Source: Clostridiales bacterium
GTDB lineage: Bacteria > Bacillota > Clostridia > Oscillospirales > Oscillospiraceae
Direction: 5' to 3'
Length of the DNA stretch: 64,000 nucleotides
Assembly: GCA_004555655.1 (NCBI GenBank)
Contig: SFHJ01000006.1
Location: forward strand, 20,813-84,812
Below the pieces are notes generated by a model, which saw nothing but the letters and a program-made list of their open reading frames with translations, was not told the DNA's origin and searched no databases. Shown here one piece after another: positions 1-6,513 of this stretch. The position numbers and the translations under genes are program-made. Each line of letters opens with the position of its first letter. The stretch's first letter is position 1.

Positions 1-1
1 G

Positions 2-481
2 ACCGAACTGATGCGCGGCCTTGCCCGGCAGATCGACACCGAGCAGCCGTATCAGGCGGATCTTCTGATTACGGCGCTGCAGGCGCTGCTGGTGCGCTAT
101 GCGACGGACGCGGCCGGCACGCAGAGCGAGACCGTCCCCATCCCGTCGACGCTCAAGGGCGAAAATCAGATCATCAGCCGCGCGGTGGAGTACGTGGCCG
201 AGCACACCGGCGAGCGCATCACGGTGACGGAGCTGGCCAGGGTCTGCTGCGTGAGCCCGGCGTATCTGTCGCTGCTGTTCCAGCGGCATTTGGGCAGCGC
301 GCCCGGCGCGTATATGCTGCGCGTGCGGCTTGAACGCAGCCGCCAGATGATCCGCAGCGGCGCGGGCAGCATGGCGCAGATCGCGCAGGCGCTGTGTTTT
401 TCCAGCGCGCAGCACTTTTCCACCGCCTTCAAGCGCCAGTACGGCGTAAGCCCCAAGGAGTATGCCAAGGGGCTGAAATAG
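2..481 (+). CDS. AraC-family transcriptional regulator, C-terminal part
   Basis: The reading frame is open to the left edge, so the N-terminal part of this regulator lies outside the window. The last ~100 residues form a typical AraC/XylS DNA-binding domain with two helix-turn-helix units: the first around VTELARVCCVSPAYLSLLFQ and the second around MAQIAQALCFSSAQHFSTAF, ending in the family signature GVSPKEYAK. The effector or sensor domain is not visible, so the signal and targets cannot be inferred. The downstream GtrA gene begins 28 nt after the stop and may be co-transcribed. An internal ATG at 11 exists but is unlikely to be the real start. Confidence 0.9.
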   Translation, partial: TELMRGLARQIDTEQPYQADLLITALQALLVRYATDAAGTQSETVPIPSTLKGENQIISRAVEYVAEHTGERITVTELARVCCVSPAYLSLLFQRHLGSAPGAYMLRVRLERSRQMIRSGAGSMAQIAQALCFSSAQHFSTAFKRQYGVSPKEYAKGLK

Positions 482-509
482 ACAGAAAAAGAGAAACGAA
501 GGGGACCAC

Positions 510-935
510 ATGACACAGGAAAAGAAAAAAGAGCTTCTGCGGATGGTAAAATTCACACTGTTTTCCATCTCGGCGGGCGCAATCGAGCTGATCTCGTTTG
601 CGCTGCTCAATGAGCTGACGCGCTGGAGCTATTGGCCGTGCTACCTCATCGCGCTGGCAGCGTCGGTGCTGTGGAATTTTACGCTGAACCGGAGCTTCAC
701 CTTCCGGTCGGCGGGCAACGTGCCCGTGGCGATGCTGAAGGTCGCGGCGTTCTACGCCGTGTTCACGCCGGCGTCTACGTATCTGGGCAGCTTTCTGGCG
801 GAGGGGCTCGGGTGGAACGGGTATCTTGTAACGGTCCTGAATATGCTGCTCAATTTTGTGCTGGAGTATTTGTATCAGCGCTTTTTCGTGTTCGGAAAAA
901 CAATCGACACGAAGCAGGCGGCAACAAAAGAATGA
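510..935 (+). CDS. GtrA-like family membrane protein
   Basis: A 141-residue protein with about four hydrophobic segments (roughly residues 12-32, 40-58, 75-95 and 105-125) and the GtrA-like pattern WNFTLNRSFTF between the second and third segments, plus the matching YLYQRFFVF near the C-terminus. GtrA proteins are small membrane proteins linked to flipping or transfer of lipid-linked sugars in cell-surface polysaccharide modification. The start follows a GAAACGAAGGGG stretch acting as ribosome binding site. No glycosyltransferase partner is adjacent, so the substrate is unknown. The gene ends just before the first hairpin of the repeat mosaic at 947-1155. Confidence 0.85.
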   Translation: MTQEKKKELLRMVKFTLFSISAGAIELISFALLNELTRWSYWPCYLIALAASVLWNFTLNRSFTFRSAGNVPVAMLKVAAFYAVFTPASTYLGSFLAEGLGWNGYLVTVLNMLLNFVLEYLYQRFFVFGKTIDTKQAATKE

Positions 936-946
936 TACGCGCGAAA

Positions 947-970
947 AAGCGCCGCCCATGGGCGGCGCTT
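947..970. repeat. 24-bp perfect palindrome, left copy flanking mosaic element A
   Basis: A perfect palindrome with arms AAGCGCCGCC and GGCGGCGCTT around CATG. It lies 11 bp after the GtrA stop and could fold as a transcription terminator stem, but lacks a strong T-run here. The identical 24 bp recur at 1132-1155 on the other side of element A. Confidence 0.9.
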
Positions 971-1131
971 GAGGCTGTCGAAAAACTCCTTTGGAGTTTT
1001 TCGACAACAGGCCGCGGCCTGCTGCGCGCACGATCTGTCCGCCAAAAGCGGACAGCCTGCACACTGTGATTTGGTTTGCATTATTTCGCGCCTGCGGGCG
1101 CGAAACTCTGCGAGGCTTTTTCGACACGCTG
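971..1131 (+). repeat. Hairpin-mosaic repeat element, copy A (161 bp)
   Basis: No coding signal. The element has three parts. The 63-bp head (971-1033) carries a hairpin with arms CGAAAAACTCC/GGAGTTTTTCG. The 50-bp centre (1034-1083) contains a hairpin CTGTCCGC/GCGGACAG. The 48-bp tail (1084-1131) carries hairpin TTTCGCGCC/GGGCGCGAAA. The head matches the reverse complement of 58220-58282 at 57 of 63 positions and the tail matches 58107-58154 at 47 of 48, while the centres are unrelated. The outer ends are roughly inverted (TGTCGAAAAA / TTTTTCGACA). It resembles a REP/BIME-like or non-autonomous element. Confidence 0.85.
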
Positions 1132-1160
1132 AAGCGCCGCCCATGGGCGGCGCTTTTTTT
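1132..1160. terminator. 24-bp palindrome, right copy, followed by T-run
   Basis: An exact second copy of the palindrome at 947-970, here followed by a run of T residues (1154-1160), so it can act as a rho-independent terminator for rightward transcription from the GtrA gene. Confidence 0.8.
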
Positions 1161-1189
1161 GACCTCCAAATTTCCGGCTGCGAAGGGCT

Positions 1190-2116
1190 TTAATAGGTGA
1201 AGCAGCTGCCGCCGACAAATTCGCGCACAAGCGAGTCCTTCGGCACGAAGCTCGTTCTGAGCGCGGGCAGGCTCCGCACGACCTCCATCAGCACCGACAA
1301 CCCGTGCGCTTCCACAAATGCGTCGTCCAACTCTGCGGCAAACTGCGGCAGCTCACGCAGATCGCGCGCGAGGATGCAGAGCTCATAGTCGTGGAAGGTG
1401 TCGATGTGGATCGAGGCGTTGGACTTGTTGGGCGCGATATACTGCAGCTCGCCGCGGTCGACGGTCTGCGCGCGCTCGATCGTCTCACGCAGCGACTTGC
1501 CGCGGCCGTGGTAGTCGCGGATCATGCGGCGCGCCACGCGTACCTGCTCAGGCTTTACGATCTGGTCGTTCGGCGTAATGATACGCGTGCGCGGCGCGAC
1601 GTATACACCCGTGGCGCGGTCACGAATCTCATCAAAGATGAGCGGGTTCAGCATATGGATGCCCTCGGCGATGATGACGCCGTCGCGGCTGCCGGTCATG
1701 GCGGTGTAGCCGCCGGTGGTGTTGGCCTTGAAGTCGTACCACGGCACCTGCACCGTCTCTCCGGCGGCCAGACGACCGATGGTCTCGATGAGAAGCGCCC
1801 GGTTGACGCAATAGGGCGATTCCCAGTCGGCCGCCTCGGGCGGACGCTGGTCCAGCGGCAGGAAAAAATTATCCATGCTGAGCAGGCACACGTGCACACC
1901 CAGATTTTCCAGATACGCCTTCAGGCGCATGGCGGTGGTCGTCTTGCCCGAGCCGGACGGGCCGGTGAGCGCGACGAAGGGCTTTTTCGGCAGGGCGCTG
2001 AGAATCGTGCCCGCCGCGGCGCTGATTTTGTCGTGGTAGACCTCCTCACAGCGCAGCACGAACTGCGTCTCGTTTCTCATGGCGTGGATGATGTCGGCCA
2101 TATCGATGACGCGCAT
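1190..2116 (-). CDS. Uridine kinase / phosphoribulokinase-family P-loop kinase
   Basis: A 308-residue P-loop kinase. The Walker A motif GPSGSGKTTTAMRL is near residue 55, followed by SMDNFFLPLDQRP and by VIIAEGIHMLNP, the pattern of the uridine kinase/PRK superfamily. The N-terminal ~45 residues precede the kinase core, as in a clostridial uridine-kinase-like group. The ATG is preceded by AAGGAGTGATTGC, which lies inside the last codons of the upstream MATE gene; only 5 bp separate the two genes, so they form an operon. The natural substrate (uridine, cytidine or another small molecule) cannot be settled from sequence. Confidence 0.85.
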   Translation of the reverse strand: MRVIDMADIIHAMRNETQFVLRCEEVYHDKISAAAGTILSALPKKPFVALTGPSGSGKTTTAMRLKAYLENLGVHVCLLSMDNFFLPLDQRPPEAADWESPYCVNRALLIETIGRLAAGETVQVPWYDFKANTTGGYTAMTGSRDGVIIAEGIHMLNPLIFDEIRDRATGVYVAPRTRIITPNDQIVKPEQVRVARRMIRDYHGRGKSLRETIERAQTVDRGELQYIAPNKSNASIHIDTFHDYELCILARDLRELPQFAAELDDAFVEAHGLSVLMEVVRSLPALRTSFVPKDSLVREFVGGSCFTY

Positions 2117-2121
2117 TGCAA

Positions 2122-3516
2122 TCACTCCTTTTTCACAGTTTGATGTACCCGCGCACGGCGCAGCATACCGCGGTAGATGACGATGAAGCAGCCGAAATGG
2201 GTCAGCGCCGTGACGACCCAGCTGACAGGATAGGACAGATACAGCGCGGGCAGGGTGTGCCACACGCGAAACACGCTCAAGATCCAGACGATGCGCAGCA
2301 CACACGCGCCTGCCGCCGATACGAACATCGGCAGCCACGCCCGGCCGAGCCCGCGCACCATGCCGCTGCCCAGCTCCATCAGGCCGCACAGAAACTGCAG
2401 CGAGCCGATGTATGCGATGCGGATGATGCCATACCCGACAACAGCGGCATACGAAGGGTCGGTTTTTGTGATATACAGCCCCAGCAGGGGCGCGGCAAAT
2501 CCGCGCAGCACAACGCCCAGCGGCACCCCGATGAGCAGCACCGTCGCCGCGCACGCGCCAAGAATGCGCGCAATGCGCTCCGGACGGTTGGCGCCGAGAT
2601 TCTGGCTGGTGAAGGTGATCGACGCGTGAAAAACGGCGTTGTCGGCGGTATAGATGAACTGCTCGAGATTGGCCGCGGCCGTATTGGCGGCCATGACCTC
2701 GGCACCGAAGGAATTGACCGAGCTCTGGATCATGACGTTGGAGATGTTGAAAATGACGCTCTGCAGGCCGGCCGGAAGCCCGATCTGGATCATCTGTACG
2801 GCTTCGCTGCGGTACAGCCGGATGCTGCGCAGACGCAGGTGCGAGCAGTCGGACGCGCGCATCAGACAGCGCACGACAAGAAGGAGCGAGATATATTGCG
2901 ATACGACCGTGGCGATGGCTACGCCGGCCACGCCCAGATGGCAGACAATGACGAAAAAGAGGTTGAGCACGACGTTCACCGTGCCGGACACGGCCAGAAA
3001 TTCCAGCGGCCTTCGCGTATCGCCGAACGCGCGCAGCACCGCGGCGCCGAAATTATACAAAAGCGCGGCGGGTACGCCGAGAAAATAGATGCGCAGATAC
3101 AGGCTGGAGAGCGGGAGCACGTCATCGGGCGTGTCCATGAGCCGCAGCAGCGGCGTGCACAGCACCAGCCCCAGCGCCAGAACCAGCGCGCCGAGCATCA
3201 GCCCCAGGGCGAATGCGCAGTGCACCGCGCGGCAGACGTTTTCCTCCTGCCGGCAGCCGAGATAGCGCGCGATGAGAATATTGACGCCGATCGAGATGCC
3301 CATAAACGCGCCGATGAGCAGGTTGATGAGCGACGACGTTGCGCCGACGGCGGCCAGTGAGGTGCTGCCGGCAAACTTGCCGACGACGATGACGTCGGCC
3401 GCGTTGAACAGCAGCTGCAGAATGCCCGTCGCGGCCAGCGGCAGGGAGAACAGCAGGATCTTGGAGAAGACGGGACCGTTGAGCATGTCAATCGTGTATG
3501 CGCGCGGCGAGGACAT
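2122..3516 (-). CDS. MATE-family multidrug/organic cation exporter
   Basis: A 464-residue protein with about 12 hydrophobic helices in two homologous halves. The first half begins GPVFSKILLFSLPLAATGIL and includes NAADVIVVGKFAG, a standard MATE start; the second half resumes at IQIGLPAGLQSVIFNISN. MATE proteins export cationic compounds by Na+ or H+ antiport. The length is normal. The ATG follows AAAGGAGCGTATATCTC. It is the first gene of a two-gene leftward operon with the kinase. Substrate is unknown. Confidence 0.93.
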   Translation of the reverse strand: MSSPRAYTIDMLNGPVFSKILLFSLPLAATGILQLLFNAADVIVVGKFAGSTSLAAVGATSSLINLLIGAFMGISIGVNILIARYLGCRQEENVCRAVHCAFALGLMLGALVLALGLVLCTPLLRLMDTPDDVLPLSSLYLRIYFLGVPAALLYNFGAAVLRAFGDTRRPLEFLAVSGTVNVVLNLFFVIVCHLGVAGVAIATVVSQYISLLLVVRCLMRASDCSHLRLRSIRLYRSEAVQMIQIGLPAGLQSVIFNISNVMIQSSVNSFGAEVMAANTAAANLEQFIYTADNAVFHASITFTSQNLGANRPERIARILGACAATVLLIGVPLGVVLRGFAAPLLGLYITKTDPSYAAVVGYGIIRIAYIGSLQFLCGLMELGSGMVRGLGRAWLPMFVSAAGACVLRIVWILSVFRVWHTLPALYLSYPVSWVVTALTHFGCFIVIYRGMLRRARVHQTVKKE

Positions 3517-3564
3517 GAGATATACGCTCCTTTTTGCGGTAGTATGCCGGAAACGGCACGGATA

Positions 3565-4230
3565 TTATACGTCCGCCGGCGGAAAAAGCAAGCGATGCAG
3601 GTCAAATTCCGTCCACGGAAAAACGGCGGGTGGCGGGCAGGAGAAAAAGACTGGCGCGTCCGTCTGCGGGTGGCGGAACGCGAGCGAATACGACCACAGG
3701 GCGATGGGACAGTCTCCGCCCAGGCCATATTTTTTGTCACCCACGATCGGAAGGCCGCGCGACGAGAGTTGCACGCGGATCTGGTGCGTGCGGCCGGTGG
3801 CGAGAACGACGCGCAGCAGACTTATCCCCTCCGCCCGGGCCAGAAGCTCGTAGGAGAGCTCGGCCGGCTGCACGTTTTTGCCGGGGCTGTGCACCACGCG
3901 CGTCAGCCTTCCGGCGGTATCGCGCCACAGAAGGTCGCGCAGCACACCCGCAGGTGCGTCCGGCGCGCCGTCTGTCACCGCGAGGTACGTCTTTTGCATC
4001 GTGCGGTTTCGCACCTGCTCGGACAAAACGGACGCCGCCACGCGCGAACGGGCGTAGACCATCACGCCGGACACGGCCTGGTCGAGCCGGTGCACCGCTC
4101 GCACGCAGGCGTGTGCGTCTTCAAGATACGCCCGGATGCGCTCCGGCATGCCGCCCGGCTCGTCGGTCGAGAGAACGCCCGCGGGTTTGATGCAGACAAA
4201 TATCCGGTTGTCCTGATAAAGAAGTTGCAT
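3565..4230 (-). CDS. RluA-family pseudouridine synthase
   Basis: A 221-residue protein of the RluA/RsuA-like class. The catalytic aspartate motif is HRLDQAVSG (the usual form is HRLDxxTSG), followed by KTYLAV and the conserved GRTHQIRVQL. It converts specific uridines in rRNA or tRNA to pseudouridine. The protein is short compared with RluD (~300 residues): an S4 RNA-binding domain is missing, as in many clostridial RluA paralogues. The chosen ATG follows CAGGAGCCGCAC; a longer frame upstream lacks a ribosome binding site. Transcribed divergently from the two-component genes. Confidence 0.9.
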   Translation of the reverse strand: MQLLYQDNRIFVCIKPAGVLSTDEPGGMPERIRAYLEDAHACVRAVHRLDQAVSGVMVYARSRVAASVLSEQVRNRTMQKTYLAVTDGAPDAPAGVLRDLLWRDTAGRLTRVVHSPGKNVQPAELSYELLARAEGISLLRVVLATGRTHQIRVQLSSRGLPIVGDKKYGLGGDCPIALWSYSLAFRHPQTDAPVFFSCPPPAVFPWTEFDLHRLLFPPADV

Positions 4231-4257
4231 GTGCGGCTCCTGAACGGTGTTTTCCCC

Positions 4258-4287
4258 AGTATACCACCAACGCGCGCCGTTCGGCAA
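4258..4287 (-). promoter_or_regulatory. Promoter of the pseudouridine synthase gene
   Basis: On the minus strand TTGCCG (4282-4287) and TATACT (4258-4263) are 18 bp apart, 28 bp upstream of the ATG. The -35 box lies next to the TCTTAA repeats at 4289-4304, so the response regulator could affect this gene too. Confidence 0.6.
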
Positions 4288-4288
4288 C

Positions 4289-4337
4289 TCTTAAATCTTC
4301 TTAAGAAGTTCGCAAACGGGCAATTCTATGCTATACT
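4289..4337 (+). promoter_or_regulatory. Operator (TCTTAA direct repeat) and promoter of the two-component operon
   Basis: Two TCTTAA hexamers (4289-4294 and 4299-4304) have starts 10 bp apart, the one-helical-turn spacing usual for OmpR-family response regulators. They sit directly upstream of TTCGCA (4309-4314) and TATACT (4332-4337), 17 bp apart. An equivalent arrangement precedes the solute-binding-protein gene (6387-6448), suggesting autoregulation and shared control. Confidence 0.65.
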
Positions 4338-4366
4338 GAAGGCAATGCAGATAAGGAGGGTTATAT

Positions 4367-5059
4367 ATGGACCCGATCATTCATATTTTGGTGGCCGACG
4401 ACGAGCCGGATATCCGCCGCATCATCCGTATTTTGCTCGAGGGCCGCGGCTACGCGGTGTATGAGGCGCCGAACGGCCTGGCGGCTGTGGACGTGGTGCG
4501 TGAGCATCCGGAGACGGACCTTGTCATCATGGACATCATGATGCCGGGACTTGACGGCGTGGAGGCCAGCCGCCAGATCCGCGAATGCTCGCCCGCGCCC
4601 ATTTTGTTTCTCACGGCGAGGACGCAGGAAAAGGATAAGCTGGCCGCGTATCAGGCGGGCGGCGACGACTATCTGGCAAAGCCCTTTTCCCAGCCGGAGC
4701 TTTTGATGAAGGTGGATTCGCTGCTTCGCCGCTACCGCGTGTACAAGGGCAAGACGGCGGGCAAATACCTGCGGCAGGACATTGCGCTCGACGAGGAGAA
4801 CCGCCGCGTGCTCAAAGACGGCGAGCCGTTGGAGCTGACGGAGAAGGAATTCGCCATTTTGCTGTTTCTTGCCAACCACCGCGGACGTGTGGTGTCCGTG
4901 GCGCAGATCTACGAGGGCGTGTGGCACGAAAAGTACATGCCCGCGTCAAACAACACTGTGATGGTACATATTGTGAACCTGCGCAAAAAGCTGGAGGAAG
5001 ACCCGGCCAACCCGCGCCTCATCCGCACGGTCTGGGGAAAGGGGTATCAGGTTGACTGA
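4367..5059 (+). CDS. OmpR-family response regulator (VanR-like)
   Basis: A 230-residue response regulator. The receiver domain (1-120) has acidic pocket D11-D12, phosphoacceptor D56 in IMDIMMPG, the T of FLTAR and the K of LAKPFS. The C-terminal winged helix (~130-230) contains LTEKEFAILLFLANHRGRVVS and ends in RTVWGKGYQ, as in the OmpR/PhoB group. The ATG follows AAGGAGGGTTATAT. The stop overlaps the start of the histidine kinase gene. It most likely binds the TCTTAA repeats at 4289 and 6387 and controls its own operon and the transporter genes downstream; this is inferred from position and spacing. Confidence 0.95.
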   Translation: MDPIIHILVADDEPDIRRIIRILLEGRGYAVYEAPNGLAAVDVVREHPETDLVIMDIMMPGLDGVEASRQIRECSPAPILFLTARTQEKDKLAAYQAGGDDYLAKPFSQPELLMKVDSLLRRYRVYKGKTAGKYLRQDIALDEENRRVLKDGEPLELTEKEFAILLFLANHRGRVVSVAQIYEGVWHEKYMPASNNTVMVHIVNLRKKLEEDPANPRLIRTVWGKGYQVD

Positions 5060-6392
5060 GAAGAAACGCTTTATTTCGCTGCACGTGCGGCTGATGCTGG
5101 TCATGCTGCTGGCCATCGCGCTCTCGCTCGGCGCGTATTTTCTGGCGCAGAGCGTGGGGCAGTATCTCATCGGGCACTTCTATATGTCCGACAGCGCCGT
5201 GGAAGCGCGCAACCGCGCCACCATCGAGGAGCTGCAGTACTATGTGCAGCAGAACAATCTCTCCTCGCGCAATACCGACGCCATCGCCCGCTGGACGATC
5301 AAAAAGGGCGACGTGTATATCCTGCTGTACAAGGACCAGAGGCTGGCGCTGGAGGCCGGCTGGTGGGGTATCGACTCGGAGATGCTGGGCGCGGAGGATC
5401 TGCAGGCGCTGAGCAGCAGCGTCAAGATCTACCCGCTCAACTTCCGCGACGGCCTGTTTCAGGCGGTGGTGTACGACTTCTCGGAGTCGAGCATGTACGA
5501 TTTGGTCACGCTGTGCGCGGTGGGCATTGCGTGTCTGCTGTTCGCGCTCATGATGCTCTCGTATAACCGCGGAATCACGCGCTCGATCGTCATGGTCAGC
5601 CAGGAGGTGCAGCAGATCGGAAGCGGCGACCTCTCGCTCCGGCTGCAGGCCAGGGGCCGGGACGAGCTGACGCTTCTTATGGAGAGCGTGGAGCAGATGC
5701 GCGTGTCGCTGGCCAGGAAGACCGAGGAGGAGCGTGAAGCGCTGAAAAAAAACAGTGAGCTGATCTCGGCCATGTCACATGACATCCGAAATCCGCTCAC
5801 GGCGCTGCTGGGCTATCTCGACCTTCTGCAGCGCGAGCAGTACCGCTCAAAATCCGAGGCCGAGAGCTATGTGCAGGCCGCGTATGACAAGGCCGTGCAG
5901 CTCAAGGAGCTGACGGACGAGCTGCTGCGCTACTCGCTTCTGTTCGGCAGCAAGGAGCTGCCGCTCGAGCTGCAGAGCTACGACGCGCAGATTCTGCTGT
6001 CGCAGCTGCTGGGCGAGCAGAGCGTCTCGCTGCAGCAGGCGGGCTTTTCGGTGCAGGTGCTGCCGCTGGAGCTGAACTGCTTCATTCAGGTGGACGTGCT
6101 CTATCTCAAGCGCGTGCTCGACAACCTCTTTGACAACGTGCGCAAATACGCCGACCCCGCGCGGCCCGTGACCGTGGGCGTGTTCGACGAGGCGGACGAG
6201 CTGCACGTTTGCATCGGCAACACCGTCGCGCAGCTCACGTCGCCGGTCGAGAGCAATAAGATCGGTCTCAAGACCTGCCAGAAGATCCTCGGCCAGATGA
6301 ACGGGCGGCTTGTGCGGCACGAGGAGGCAGGAAAATTCTCGGCCGAGATTGTTTTGCCGCGCACGGACGCGGGCGGGGTGTCAAACTCTTAA
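5052..6392 (+). CDS. Membrane sensor histidine kinase
   Basis: A 446-residue kinase partner of the upstream regulator; the two genes overlap by 8 bp. The start is a TTG preceded by AAAGGGGTATCAGG. Two transmembrane helices (~12-32 and ~148-168) enclose an extracytoplasmic sensor of ~115 residues, then a HAMP linker (~170-225), the phosphoacceptor H243 in SAMSHDIRNPLT, and an ATPase domain with N-box NLFDNVRKYA. The usual DxGxG G1 box is replaced by IGNTV, and the next block is NKIGLKTCQKIL, a variant seen in one group of clostridial VanS-like kinases. The signal is unknown, though the linked operon suggests an extracellular carbohydrate or an envelope cue. Confidence 0.93.
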   Translation: MTEKKRFISLHVRLMLVMLLAIALSLGAYFLAQSVGQYLIGHFYMSDSAVEARNRATIEELQYYVQQNNLSSRNTDAIARWTIKKGDVYILLYKDQRLALEAGWWGIDSEMLGAEDLQALSSSVKIYPLNFRDGLFQAVVYDFSESSMYDLVTLCAVGIACLLFALMMLSYNRGITRSIVMVSQEVQQIGSGDLSLRLQARGRDELTLLMESVEQMRVSLARKTEEEREALKKNSELISAMSHDIRNPLTALLGYLDLLQREQYRSKSEAESYVQAAYDKAVQLKELTDELLRYSLLFGSKELPLELQSYDAQILLSQLLGEQSVSLQQAGFSVQVLPLELNCFIQVDVLYLKRVLDNLFDNVRKYADPARPVTVGVFDEADELHVCIGNTVAQLTSPVESNKIGLKTCQKILGQMNGRLVRHEEAGKFSAEIVLPRTDAGGVSNS

Positions 6393-6448
6393 ATCTTTCT
6401 TAAATCTGTGCGCAAACGCTTTCCCTCCTGCGAACTTCCTGCTAGAAT
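6387..6448 (+). promoter_or_regulatory. TCTTAA direct repeat and promoter upstream of the solute-binding protein
   Basis: TCTTAA occurs at 6387-6392 and 6398-6403 (11 bp apart), followed by GCGCAAACG, which also follows the repeats at 4289-4304 (as TTCGCAAACG). A -10-like TAGAAT lies at 6443-6448. The repeats are ~12 bp farther from the -10 box than in the upstream promoter. This marks a second, internal transcription start controlled by the same regulator. Confidence 0.6.
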
Positions 6449-6513
6449 AGGCGCAGAAGAAAACAAAGCCCCGGCGGCATTTGCCGCCATGGAATGAAAA
6501 AGGAGTATGAAAC

